From Algoriphagus zhangzhouensis (GTDB lineage Bacteria; Bacteroidota; Bacteroidia; Cytophagales; Cyclobacteriaceae): a DNA stretch of 64,000 nt. This document shows positions 43,365-51,387 of this stretch, piece by piece. Location of the stretch: the NCBI RefSeq assembly GCF_900148515.1, contig NZ_FRXN01000003.1, positions 724,757 through 788,756 of the forward strand, read 5' to 3'. Position 1 is the first letter of the stretch; every line of letters starts with the position of its first letter. The notes beneath the pieces are model-generated. The model saw nothing but the letters and a program-made list of their open reading frames with translations, ran no database searches and had not been told where the DNA came from. The position numbers and the translations under genes are program-made.

Positions 43365-43395
43365 CCGATTTATTTTGAAATCAAATATGGAAGTC

Positions 43396-43971
43396 TTATT
43401 GCAAAACTTCAGCATTGATATTGATTTTCACTTCGTCGCTTAACATGGGCTCAGGGAAGCCATCTCCAATTCCAAAATCAGATCTCTTAAGTGTACCTGT
43501 CATTTTAAAACCTGCAGATGTTTTTTTGGTCTGAGGATTTAATACACTTCCCCTGTAGATCATATCAAGAACAACTTCTTTAGTAATTCCCTTTGCAGTG
43601 ACATTCCCAGTTAGTTTATAGGTATTCTCTTCTACTTTTTTGATTCCCGTACTTTTAAAAGTCATTGTCGGAAATTTTTCAACTTCAAAGAAATCAGCAC
43701 TTTTCAAGTGATCATCTCTCATGCTGACTCTAGTATCGATAGACGCTGTTTGAATTGTGGCCTCCACTACCGCATCACTGAAATCCTCCTTGTTGCTGGT
43801 CACAGTAGCTGTAAAATCATTGAAGGTTCCGGTTACATCTGAGATGCCCATATGAACAATGCTAAAACCGAACTCAGAATGGGGCACATCTGAAGTCCAG
43901 ATTCCTTTGGTAGTGAATGCAGTAAATGCAAATAGAGCAAATGCCACTGCGATTAATCCTGTCTTTTTCAT
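43396..43971 (-). CDS. YceI family lipid-binding protein
   Basis: This 191-residue protein has a signal peptide (to about residue 22). It has the lipocalin-like YceI fold with the family segments SEFGFSIVHMGISDVTGTF, RDDHLKSADFFEVEKFP and the second-half SDFGIGDG. YceI proteins bind isoprenoid or fatty lipids in the periplasm. The gene stands alone, with its own terminator and an upstream inverted repeat (44046-44073). Respiratory quinone precursors are the usual suggested ligand. Confidence 0.95.
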   Translation of the reverse strand: MKKTGLIAVAFALFAFTAFTTKGIWTSDVPHSEFGFSIVHMGISDVTGTFNDFTATVTSNKEDFSDAVVEATIQTASIDTRVSMRDDHLKSADFFEVEKFPTMTFKSTGIKKVEENTYKLTGNVTAKGITKEVVLDMIYRGSVLNPQTKKTSAGFKMTGTLKRSDFGIGDGFPEPMLSDEVKININAEVLQ

Positions 43972-44045
43972 TTGACTTTTGGTTTGAAATTTATGCTAGG
44001 TTTTGTTTTTGAAGAATTTATAATTTATCTGTCACGACTTTTAAT

Positions 44046-44073
44046 GTCTATACATTAATTAGACTACATGTAT
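44046..44073. promoter_or_regulatory. Candidate operator upstream of the YceI gene
   Basis: ATACAT (44050-44055) and ATGTAT (44068-44073), and GTCTA (44046-44050) and TAGAC (44060-44064), are interlaced inverted pairs 75-100 bp before the YceI start. The bound regulator is not in the window. Confidence 0.25.
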
Positions 44074-44320
44074 GACGAATAGAATGAAGAATAAGTTCAT
44101 TTTTGATTAATTTTTTTCGGTCCAAGGAAAAAACCGCTTAAATGAAGTTTAGAATAGACTTAAAAAACTACGTCAATAAAATTTAGAATAGATGAAGGAA
44201 CTCTCGGAATTACAAGTCGCACTATTTAACCTCTCGCCAATTTCCTCTTTGGCCAATTAAATTCAAATTGACTTCACAGAGGGTTCTCCCAGGCCTTATT
44301 TAAAATTGAGGACTTAATAC

Positions 44321-44349
44321 AAAAAAAGCCAAGCTGTTTAGCTTGGCTT
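44321..44349 (-). terminator. Terminator of tRNA-Ser
   Basis: AAGCCAAGC (44326-44334) and GCTTGGCTT (44341-44349) form a perfect 9-bp stem with a 6-base loop, ending in TTTTTTT on the minus strand. It lies five bases past the tRNA 3' end. Confidence 0.92.
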
Positions 44350-44353
44350 GTTG

Positions 44354-44441
44354 CAGAGAGGAAGGGATTCGAACCCTCGATACCCTTTAGGGGTATACAC
44401 GCTTTCCAGGCGTGCTCCTTCAACCACTCGGACACCTCTCT
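44354..44441 (-). tRNA. tRNA-Ser (GGA)
   Basis: This is an 88-base cloverleaf. The acceptor AGAGAGG pairs with CCTCTCT and the discriminator is G. The anticodon stem CACGC/GCGTG holds loop CTGGAAA with anticodon GGA, and a long variable arm (TACCCCTAAAGGGTA-type) is the serine mark. CCA is not encoded. It lies 95 bp downstream of the asparaginase gene on the same strand but has a candidate promoter of its own. Confidence 0.97.
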
Positions 44442-44477
44442 GTGTTGAAATTTTGATGCGCTTTGCGAATCGGAGTG

Positions 44478-44509
44478 CAAAGAAAAAAATTATTATTTCC
44501 CTTTCCAAA
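44478..44509 (-). promoter_or_regulatory. Candidate promoter of tRNA-Ser
   Basis: Read on the minus strand, TTTG (44509-44506), 20 bases, then TTTCTTTG (44485-44478), one mismatch from TAnnTTTG. It leaves a leader of about 30 bases before the tRNA. Confidence 0.45.
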
Positions 44510-44536
44510 TTTCCTTCGAAAATAGAGCAGAAAATA

Positions 44537-45604
44537 TCAGGTCGTCATCTCACCCGCAATAGGAATAGTCAATTTTCGACGGATTTCCTCTGTGTCTTTT
44601 TCCTGCCCCAGAAGGAACATCAATTTGGTAACCGCTGCTTCTGTCGTCATATCAGCCCCACTGACAACCCCAACTGCCAATAATTCTTTAGATGTCTCAT
44701 ACCGTCCCTGAATGACACGTCCACCATTACATTGGGATACATTAAGAATAATCAGACCTTTTTTGATTGCCCTTTCCAAAGACTTCATAAACCAGGCTTC
44801 ACTTGGACTGTTCCCTGACCCGTAAGTCTCCAAGACAACACCCTTTAATCCTTCAATCGCAAAGCAGGCGTCCATGACCTTTTCAGTGATTCCCGGAAAA
44901 AGTTTTAAAACCATCACCCTATTATCTAAGTCATTCAAATTGACTAATTTTCTATGAGACTCATAGGGACGAATCGCAGCAGTATTATAGTCAATAACGA
45001 TTCCTGATTCTGCAAGATTTGGATAGTTTTCGGATTCAAAAGCATCAAAGTGGACACTCTGAACCTTTTTCGCCCTATTTCCTCTAAGCAACATATGATT
45101 AAAAAAAATACAAACCTCAGGGACAATCGGATAGTCGTCGATTTGAGCTGTAGCGATTTCCAAACTGGTCATCAAGTTTTCACGAGCATCCGACCTCATT
45201 GCAGAAATAGGCAATTGAGCTCCGGTGAAAATAACAGGTTTATTTAAGCCATGAAGCATGTAGCTTAACATGGATGCAGAATAGGCCATCGTATCAGTAC
45301 CGTGCAAAACCACAAAGCCGTCATAGCTATCATAGTTTTCGGTAATGATATAGGCCATATCCTTCCAATGATGCATGGAAACATTGGATGAATCGATTGG
45401 CTCAGGAAATGATATCACCGTGATCGCAATATCCATATTGGACAGGATCGGGATTTTCTCTAGAATCTGACCAAAATTAAAGGGTACCAGGGAACCACTT
45501 TCATCGTAGGCCATCCCCAATGTACCTCCTGTATAAATGATCAAAACAGAAGATGTCTTACTTGATTTGATCCGAGTATTGAGTCGAACTATTTTATAAT
45601 TCAT
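44537..45604 (-). CDS. ansA: Asparaginase, type I
   Basis: This 355-residue enzyme hydrolyses asparagine to aspartate and ammonia. The nucleophile T25 is in YTGGTLGM (24-31), and the second catalytic motif HGTDTM is at 101-106, followed by TGAQLP and SDARENL. Without a signal peptide it is cytoplasmic, as for AnsA. Its ATG overlaps the TatD stop (ATGA), so it is the last gene of the seven-gene operon. A carbohydrate operon is an odd home for it. Confidence 0.94.
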   Translation of the reverse strand: MNYKIVRLNTRIKSSKTSSVLIIYTGGTLGMAYDESGSLVPFNFGQILEKIPILSNMDIAITVISFPEPIDSSNVSMHHWKDMAYIITENYDSYDGFVVLHGTDTMAYSASMLSYMLHGLNKPVIFTGAQLPISAMRSDARENLMTSLEIATAQIDDYPIVPEVCIFFNHMLLRGNRAKKVQSVHFDAFESENYPNLAESGIVIDYNTAAIRPYESHRKLVNLNDLDNRVMVLKLFPGITEKVMDACFAIEGLKGVVLETYGSGNSPSEAWFMKSLERAIKKGLIILNVSQCNGGRVIQGRYETSKELLAVGVVSGADMTTEAAVTKLMFLLGQEKDTEEIRRKLTIPIAGEMTT

Positions 45605-46377
45605 AGCTGATAATCCTTAAATAAACTCAACGCATTTTCTTTGGTTTTCATTGCAACCAATTCCTTACTCATGGAAAGCAGATCCCCCACTCGCTCAGCA
45701 ATATAAGGAAGGTAGGCAGGAGTATTTCTTTTTCCCCTAAATGGAACAGGTGCCAAATAAGGAGCATCTGTTTCCAGCACTAAGTTTTCTATACCAATAT
45801 GAGGTAAAACCTTGTCCAAACCACCATTTTTATAGGTGCTTACCCCACCGACTCCCAAAAGGAATCCCATTTCGATGATTTGATTTGCTTGAACCAGATT
45901 CCCAGTAAAGCAATGAAAAATCCCTTTGAGTTTTCCATCATGCTCTTCTCGGATGATCTCAATTGTCTCATCCATTGAATCTCTACAATGAATAACAATC
46001 GGAAGTTCCTTTTCTTTAGCCCAAGAGATCTGTTCTCTCAAGGCCAACTTTTGTTGTTCAAAAAATGTCTTATCCCAGTATAAATCAAGACCAATCTCAC
46101 CTACTGCAGCAAATGGTCTTTTATCCAACCAGCCTTTCATAATTTCCAGCTGGGATTCAAAATCCTCCTTGACATCACAAGGATGAAGCCCCATCATGGA
46201 TATACATAGGTCTGGATATTTCTCTTCACATTCGAGCATTCTCGGGATAGTTTCTACATCCACATTGGGCATGTATAGCTTTTCTACACCAGCTGCTCGT
46301 ATCTCTTCGATCACTGCATCTCTATCTGAATCAAACTTGCTGGAATAGATATGCGCGTGGGTTTCAATTAGGCTCAT
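45601..46377 (-). CDS. TatD family metal-dependent DNase
   Basis: This 258-residue TIM-barrel enzyme starts at 46377 (MSLIETHAHIYS) with the metal pair H7-x-H9. Other landmarks are GEIGLDLYWDKT, IHCRDS, IFHCFTG and LETDAPYLAP. TatD proteins are metal-dependent 3'-5' exonucleases, with roles in DNA repair or turnover. The stop of the upstream glycosyltransferase overlaps this start as ATGA, and the asparaginase gene overlaps its stop likewise. I rejected an upstream in-frame start inside the glycosyltransferase gene. Confidence 0.94.
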   Translation of the reverse strand: MSLIETHAHIYSSKFDSDRDAVIEEIRAAGVEKLYMPNVDVETIPRMLECEEKYPDLCISMMGLHPCDVKEDFESQLEIMKGWLDKRPFAAVGEIGLDLYWDKTFFEQQKLALREQISWAKEKELPIVIHCRDSMDETIEIIREEHDGKLKGIFHCFTGNLVQANQIIEMGFLLGVGGVSTYKNGGLDKVLPHIGIENLVLETDAPYLAPVPFRGKRNTPAYLPYIAERVGDLLSMSKELVAMKTKENALSLFKDYQL

Positions 46378-47477
46378 GGGTATATTCTGGATTTCCATTC
46401 GATTGGAGAGGGCCAAAAGTAATAAAGAATTGTCAGGGCGGTGGTAGGGAAAAAGTAAAAATCGAAGGAAAGAAGACTAAAATAGGACAATTTAAGCCCA
46501 GCTCTACTGGCTATAGACTTATGAAAGCCTGCCTGAAGGAAAATTTTGGCCAGAATGAAAGGAACCATAAGCCAACCCAGTTGAAAAATCAGAAAGAAAG
46601 TAGCTGGAAAATAAAAGAACTGAAAAGCCAAGATTACTTTCCAATACCAGGGTAAAGTAAGCACACCAAACATCCATCGCTTCCTTTGAGCCAATAGTTT
46701 TTTCAGGCTTTTTTCAGCTTTTGTCAAAACGAGAGTTTCAGGTTTGATTTCGGAATGCACCCTATAGCCAGCTTTTGCTATGGCTTTACTCAATTCAAGA
46801 TCTTCTGTTAGGTTGAATTTCAGATTTTCAAAACCTCCACAATCCTCGTAGATCCTTTTTTTTACGGCCATGTTGTTACCCATCCCAGAAGTAGAAACTC
46901 CCAAGTCAGAAGCAACTTTCATAAAACCCTGAGTATTCCACCAATCCAAATCTTGAAAAAAACGGAGAAAGCCTTTCCAATAAACATGTGTCACCCCTAC
47001 AACCATCCCTACATTGGGTCCAAATCCTGACACCATTCCTTTGACCCAATTCTCGGAAACAGCGCAATCAGCATCTGTAAACAGATATATCTCTCCATTT
47101 GCAATCTCTGAAAGTTGAGCCAGCGCTTCTGCCTTGGGATTAACAGGGTGTGAATCAGATAGTTTTTTGGTAGTGATAAAACGGGCATTGGTTTGGCTTT
47201 TGCACCAATGCTTTAAAATTTCAGGCGTCTCGTCCTCACTTTGATCATTTGCAAAAAGAAACTGAATCTTATCCTTAGGATAATCTAGCTTTTCAAAGGA
47301 CTCTAATAATTTAGGGAGATTCTCTTCCTCGTTTCTGGCAGCAACCAAAATCGACACTTTTGGCCAATCATGAATTTTAGGCGCAGGAAATTCAAGCCAA
47401 TTCCATTTGAATCGCCATAGAATCAAAAAGAATTGAATCAGGATTACCGATAGAAATAAAAGTGCTAATTGTACCAT
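46374..47477 (-). CDS. Processive glycosyltransferase family 2 (b)
   Basis: This 367-residue protein has an N-terminal membrane anchor (about 1-20). The GT-A domain shows VSILVAARNEEEN, FANDQSEDET, the sugar-nucleotide DAD in LFTDADC, the catalytic TEDLEL, and the processive signature QRKRW. Two or three C-terminal membrane helices follow. This QxxRW pattern is that of hyaluronan, cellulose and poly-N-acetylglucosamine synthases. Its start abuts the deacetylase stop with no gap. It likely makes or extends a polymer exported through its own helices. Confidence 0.92.
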   Translation of the reverse strand: MVQLALLFLSVILIQFFLILWRFKWNWLEFPAPKIHDWPKVSILVAARNEEENLPKLLESFEKLDYPKDKIQFLFANDQSEDETPEILKHWCKSQTNARFITTKKLSDSHPVNPKAEALAQLSEIANGEIYLFTDADCAVSENWVKGMVSGFGPNVGMVVGVTHVYWKGFLRFFQDLDWWNTQGFMKVASDLGVSTSGMGNNMAVKKRIYEDCGGFENLKFNLTEDLELSKAIAKAGYRVHSEIKPETLVLTKAEKSLKKLLAQRKRWMFGVLTLPWYWKVILAFQFFYFPATFFLIFQLGWLMVPFILAKIFLQAGFHKSIASRAGLKLSYFSLLSFDFYFFPTTALTILYYFWPSPIEWKSRIYP

Positions 47478-48101
47478 TTAAAGACAGGCTGTTTCCCAAC
47501 CTTGATCTTTTACAAAATCCAAAAAATCTGGCAAAAATGCTGGTAAAATATGTTCTGTTTTCTCCTGGTCATGAAACAAAATAATCGAACTGGCAGCACT
47601 ATTTTTTTGACAAATGTTGAGAACCTTGTCTGGTGAAACTTTGGAATCATAGTCTGTAGATAAAACATCCCACATAGCGATTTGGTAAGATTTGGATACA
47701 ATCCTAGCCTGAGAATACTTCATCCAGCCATAAGGAGGGCGAAATAAGGTCGACTTTACACCAAGCTTTTCTTGAAAAATCAAATCACAAAGCTCCACAT
47801 TGTTCAGATATTCTTCTGTCGGAGTTTTTAATCCCAGCAAATGATTATAAGTGTGATTTCCTATCTTATTCCCAGCATTCAACACCTCTTTGGCTAGACT
47901 TTCATGCTTTCTCACATTGTCTCCAACCATGAAAAAAGTGGCTTCCATATTCCTTTTCCCTAATTCATTGATCACAAAATCAGTGGCTCCTGGAACAGGC
48001 CCATCATCAAAAGTCAGGTAAATTTTAGATTCATTTCCATTCCACACCCGATTTGGAAAAAGCCTTTTGACCCAAGTTGGAGTTTTATGGAAAAGTGCCA
48101 T
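47478..48101 (-). CDS. Polysaccharide deacetylase (CE4) family protein
   Basis: This 207-residue protein has the NodB fold motifs: TFDDGP (near 28-33), HTYNH (H-x-x-x-H, metal), RPPYGW, MWDVLSTDYD, and LFHD. It removes acetyl or related groups from N-acetylglucosamine-type sugars. There is no obvious signal peptide, so it would act in the cytoplasm or at the inner face. This is unlike PgaB and needs caution. The gene abuts the phosphatase gene upstream and the second glycosyltransferase downstream, one of the tightest runs in the window. Confidence 0.93.
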   Translation of the reverse strand: MALFHKTPTWVKRLFPNRVWNGNESKIYLTFDDGPVPGATDFVINELGKRNMEATFFMVGDNVRKHESLAKEVLNAGNKIGNHTYNHLLGLKTPTEEYLNNVELCDLIFQEKLGVKSTLFRPPYGWMKYSQARIVSKSYQIAMWDVLSTDYDSKVSPDKVLNICQKNSAASSIILFHDQEKTEHILPAFLPDFLDFVKDQGWETACL

Positions 48102-49313
48102 TTAAAAGAATCGTAAGCTAAACAAGGTCAAATCATCCCGAAGGGGAACTTCACCCGAGAAATCTTTGAGCTCTTTCAAAAACTCCTGATGAAATTCAGT
48201 TGGATGCATGCAAATATGACCTGAAACGAAATCCGAAAGGCGCTCTTCTCCATATTCATTTTCCATCACATCCATAGTTTCTGTCAATCCATCCGTATAT
48301 AAATGAAGGCTAAAGCTGCTTGGGATTTCCCTTTCTCCGATTTCCAAAAAAGGCAATTCCTCAAAAGCACCCAAAATGGTTGTGCCTGCTTCCAAAAGCT
48401 CCACAGACATCTCATTTTCCCGACAAAGTACAGGAGGGTTATGTCCCGCATTCACGTATTCCAGCTTTCTGGTTTTGAAATTGAATTTCCCCAAAAAGAA
48501 AGTAATGAATCGCTCCCCTTTAGTGTTTTCAAAAAGCGTGTAGTTCAACTGATGGACGATAGTCTCCAGATTTGCATCACTTCTCAAAAGCGTTCGTAAA
48601 GCGGCTTGGAAATTTGACATTAGCAGGGCCGCAGAAATTCCTTTTCCAGATACGTCAGCAACACAGAAATAAACCACATCTTCAGATTGCCTGATGAAAT
48701 CATAATAATCCCCACCGACCTTACTATGTGGAAAATAGGTTACAGTTGCCTTGATTTCATCTGTGTCAGGCAAGTTATTGGGCAAAAGCATTTGCTGAAC
48801 TTGAGATGCAATCGCCACTTCCCTATTCAAAACCTCTTGCTGCAGCTGCCTTCTTGCGAAACGCTTATTCTCCAATGCCACAACCAAGATATTACTCAAA
48901 GCCTGAGTGAAATCTAAGTCCAACTCTTCGGTTTCCTCTTTTCTTTTTAAAAACAAAATTGCGAGCAAACGATCCTTGTGATAAACCGACAGGTATGTCT
49001 CCAGTTCTTCAAAAGAAAATTCAGAGTCCAGCTCCAAAAGTAACTGTCCGGATTTCTTTTCGTCCTTGATCTGATTGTTGGGAATCAAATCAGGAACCCT
49101 CCCCTTGACTCCATGAGAAATCTTCTTCACAAAACCTTCATCCTGCAACACATACAAAATCAAAGATTTGATATTCAGGTGAACAAGGCAGGTAAATTTA
49201 AAAATATTGCAAAGCACTCCTTCAGACTGATTTTCATTGATCGCCTGAGTGATTTCCAATAAAGCTTTCAGCTCTAATTCTTTGCGTTGATATTTATCGT
49301 TTTCCGAAATCAA
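48102..49313 (-). CDS. SpoIIE/PP2C-type serine phosphatase with GAF-like domain
   Basis: This 403-residue protein has an N-terminal sensory region (about 15-150, GAF-like) and a C-terminal PP2C/SpoIIE phosphatase (about 190-400). The metal-binding motifs are GGDYYDFI, VADVSGKGISAALLMSN and the C-terminal DDLTLF. In partner-switching systems such phosphatases dephosphorylate an anti-anti-sigma factor. No anti-sigma or STAS gene is adjacent, so the target is unknown. It lies in the operon between a small protein gene and the deacetylase gene, so it may control polymer synthesis. Confidence 0.93.
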   Translation of the reverse strand: MISENDKYQRKELELKALLEITQAINENQSEGVLCNIFKFTCLVHLNIKSLILYVLQDEGFVKKISHGVKGRVPDLIPNNQIKDEKKSGQLLLELDSEFSFEELETYLSVYHKDRLLAILFLKRKEETEELDLDFTQALSNILVVALENKRFARRQLQQEVLNREVAIASQVQQMLLPNNLPDTDEIKATVTYFPHSKVGGDYYDFIRQSEDVVYFCVADVSGKGISAALLMSNFQAALRTLLRSDANLETIVHQLNYTLFENTKGERFITFFLGKFNFKTRKLEYVNAGHNPPVLCRENEMSVELLEAGTTILGAFEELPFLEIGEREIPSSFSLHLYTDGLTETMDVMENEYGEERLSDFVSGHICMHPTEFHQEFLKELKDFSGEVPLRDDLTLFSLRFF

Positions 49314-49316
49314 AAT

Positions 49317-49574
49317 TTAAAGGGCATTATGGGCCATCAATCCTTTTTTAGTTGCCAAAAACAGCAACTCTTTTCCATCTTTTAATATGTCTACCTGATC
49401 AAATCTTTCTTCATCTGGAGCAGATAGACATTTGATAAACGCTTTTTGATAAAGTGAATCCAGTATCTCCAAAATCTTAGAATCCTCCCAGCCTAGGATT
49501 TCCTGCAGATAACTGAATGGCTGAACAAAATACAACTCATCCAGCAAATCAAACTCGTCTTCATTCATCTCCAT
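49317..49574 (-). CDS. Small acidic protein in the glycosyltransferase-phosphatase operon
   Basis: This 85-residue, strongly acidic, cytoplasmic protein has no recognised domain. The sequence (residues 10-60) is mostly helical with short strands near the end, reminiscent of a winged-helix, but this is only a look. It overlaps the end of the first glycosyltransferase gene by 14 bases and ends 3 bases before the phosphatase gene. A Met at residue 3 is an alternative start. Being inside the operon, it may partner the phosphatase or the glycosyltransferase. Confidence 0.7.
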   Translation of the reverse strand: MEMNEDEFDLLDELYFVQPFSYLQEILGWEDSKILEILDSLYQKAFIKCLSAPDEERFDQVDILKDGKELLFLATKKGLMAHNAL

Positions 49575-50700
49575 AAGAATCCACTATTATCTCTCTTTTG
49601 ATATTTCTTCCTTTCCATTGGATTTTTGAATTAAAACTCTCAAAGCCAACACGAATCACATAAAAGGGATGGATTAGGCTAGTGTATACAAATGACCTCC
49701 ACCCCACATGTATTTCAAAACTACTGAGTACTTTTCCCAAAGCCAGTTTTTCTGCTAAAATTTTTAGGATCCCGACTCCTAAAAAAACCAAAAACCCCTC
49801 GGGTCCGAATAGCAACAAGAGATAACTTCCTACCCAGATAAATTGAAAGAAAAATGGAAGTAATGATGCAATCGCATGAAATCCTATTCCATGAAGCCCC
49901 CATTTAGATGCCCATCTGGCCCTTTGTTGAATCAATTCATTCCAAGATTTTTCAGCCTTTGTAAAAATCAAGACTTCTTTCCCATGAAGCATATTGAATG
50001 ACTCCGTACCGTATTCCAGAATCACTTTTTTCAATAAAAACTCATCATCTCCTGAAAGATATTGGAGGTTTCCCTGATAGCCTCCTACGTTTTCAAATAC
50101 AGATTTTCTGAAAGCCAAATTTGCGCCACTGCACATCAATGGTTTCTTTGAAAGGTTTGAAACCTGATTTACCAGAGAAATGCTTGCCCAATCCAATCGC
50201 TGAAAGTCAGTCAATGAGGTTTCTTTACCTGCAACTTGGACGGGGCCTGACACCATCTGAATTGTTTCATCACGGAACGGTCTGGTCATTTCCTCAATCC
50301 AGTTTTCCGGAAATCTACAATCGGCATCTGAAGTGAGAATTAGCTCTCCTTTCGCATTTGTAATTCCGAAAGCCAATGCGTCTTTCTTCCCTGATCCAGT
50401 TGATTGGATTACTCTAATGTTTGGAAGCTCTTTAGTCAGGCTTTTCACCAAGTCAAAGGAATCATCCTGACTTTGATCATCAACTAGCAGAATTTCAACT
50501 TCTGACTCCATGAATTTGGACAGTTCAGTGATTAAATCTCGCAGTTGATCAGACTCATTCCGAAATGGAATTATCAATGTAATTGGTAAATCATTCTTTG
50601 GATTTCCCTGAGCTTTCCGAATTGACATCCGCCAGCATAATCTCATTCCTAAGAGAATCAGAAAATAGAATCCAGACCAAATCAGGTAAAAACTTAGCAT
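49561..50700 (-). CDS. Processive glycosyltransferase family 2 (a)
   Basis: This 379-residue protein has one N-terminal helix (about 3-24) and about three C-terminal ones. The GT-A domain shows LIIPFRNESDQ, VDDQSQDDS, TSDADC (DxD), SGDDEFL and the processive QQRARW signature. It belongs with polysaccharide synthases of the BcsA/PgaC kind. It is the first gene of the operon. Its start is only 21 bp from the divergent ruvC start, so its promoter must lie in the ruvC coding region (candidate at 50717-50750). Confidence 0.92.
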   Translation of the reverse strand: MLSFYLIWSGFYFLILLGMRLCWRMSIRKAQGNPKNDLPITLIIPFRNESDQLRDLITELSKFMESEVEILLVDDQSQDDSFDLVKSLTKELPNIRVIQSTGSGKKDALAFGITNAKGELILTSDADCRFPENWIEEMTRPFRDETIQMVSGPVQVAGKETSLTDFQRLDWASISLVNQVSNLSKKPLMCSGANLAFRKSVFENVGGYQGNLQYLSGDDEFLLKKVILEYGTESFNMLHGKEVLIFTKAEKSWNELIQQRARWASKWGLHGIGFHAIASLLPFFFQFIWVGSYLLLLFGPEGFLVFLGVGILKILAEKLALGKVLSSFEIHVGWRSFVYTSLIHPFYVIRVGFESFNSKIQWKGRNIKREIIVDSYGDE

Positions 50701-50716
50701 CTTTTGGGCTAACTTG

Positions 50717-50750
50717 CAAAGGTGAGTAAAGCAACTAAAAAAGAGGCAAA
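50717..50750 (-). promoter_or_regulatory. Candidate promoter of the glycosyltransferase operon inside ruvC
   Basis: Read on the minus strand, TTTG (50750-50747), 22 bases, then CACCTTTG (50724-50717), one mismatch from TAnnTTTG. It overlaps the ruvC start codon, so transcription of the two divergent units may interfere. Confidence 0.35.
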
Positions 50751-51297
50751 GGAAAAAATCATCTTGGGAATTGACCCAGGAACAAATATTATGGGCTACG
50801 GCCTCATTCTAACTGAAGGGAAAAAATATAAGCTGATTCAATACGGGGTAATTCATCTCAAGAAATATGAAACTCATGAATTGAAACTGAAAAAAATATT
50901 TGAGCGGATCACCGGAATCATTGATGAATTTTTGCCTGACATGGTGGCCCTTGAGGCCCCATTTTATGGAGCAAATGTCCAATCCATGCTCAAGCTTGGA
51001 AGGGCTCAGGGAGTAGCTATGGCAGCTGCTTTGGCGAGAGATATTCCAATCACAGAATATTCTCCTAAAAAAGTAAAACAATCCGTAACCGGAAATGGAA
51101 ACGCATCAAAGGAACAGGTAGCAGCGATGCTTCAGACACTTTTCAACTTAACAGAAATCCCGAAACTATTGGATTCAACGGATGCCTTGGCAGTTGCTCT
51201 TTGTCATCATTTTCATGAGGGTAGAGTACAAACGAGAGGTCGAAGTGCTGGATGGAAGTCTTTTATCGAAGAAAATCCCGATCGAATCAAAAAATAA
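50722..51297 (+). CDS. ruvC: Crossover junction endodeoxyribonuclease RuvC
   Basis: This 191-residue resolvase cleaves Holliday junctions made in recombination repair. Catalytic acids are D18 (ILGIDPG), E78 (VALEAPFYG), D151 and D154 ([12 protein letters not shown]), with the same spacing as E. coli D7, E66, D138 and D141. The reading frame begins with GTG at 50722; no ATG upstream is in frame before a stop. It is divergent from the glycosyltransferase operon by only 21 bp. No terminator follows, and the gene-free palindromic region comes next. Confidence 0.96.
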   Translation: MSKATKKEAKEKIILGIDPGTNIMGYGLILTEGKKYKLIQYGVIHLKKYETHELKLKKIFERITGIIDEFLPDMVALEAPFYGANVQSMLKLGRAQGVAMAAALARDIPITEYSPKKVKQSVTGNGNASKEQVAAMLQTLFNLTEIPKLLDSTDALAVALCHHFHEGRVQTRGRSAGWKSFIEENPDRIKK

Positions 51298-51387
51298 AGC
51301 TTTTCACCTTTTCAAGTTGAGTTTTAATGTTCTTTTAACATTCGAATAGGATTTACCAAATTATTTATATTTGGCACTTTTGAAAGA

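Larger units (their letters stand above)
42772..43395. other. Long intergenic region upstream of the ExbB-like gene
   Basis: These 624 AT-rich bases hold the ExbB promoter (candidate at 42834-42865) and, at the far end, the YceI terminator (43329-43364). No open frame with a start of useful length, RNA gene or repeat was seen in the middle part (about 42880-43320). Confidence 0.6.
43972..44353. other. Intergenic region between the YceI gene and tRNA-Ser
   Basis: These 382 AT-rich bases contain the inverted repeat near 44050, an 11-base direct repeat (TTTAGAATAGA at 44148-44158 and 44182-44192), and the tRNA-Ser terminator (44321-44349). I see no gene. Confidence 0.6.

Noticed and set aside
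44274-44480. Protein-coding frame across tRNA-Ser
   Set aside because: It runs antisense or parallel through a complete tRNA and its terminator.
46378-46416. Upstream start for TatD
   Set aside because: The ATGA overlap and the HxH motif near the N-terminus fit the start at 46377.
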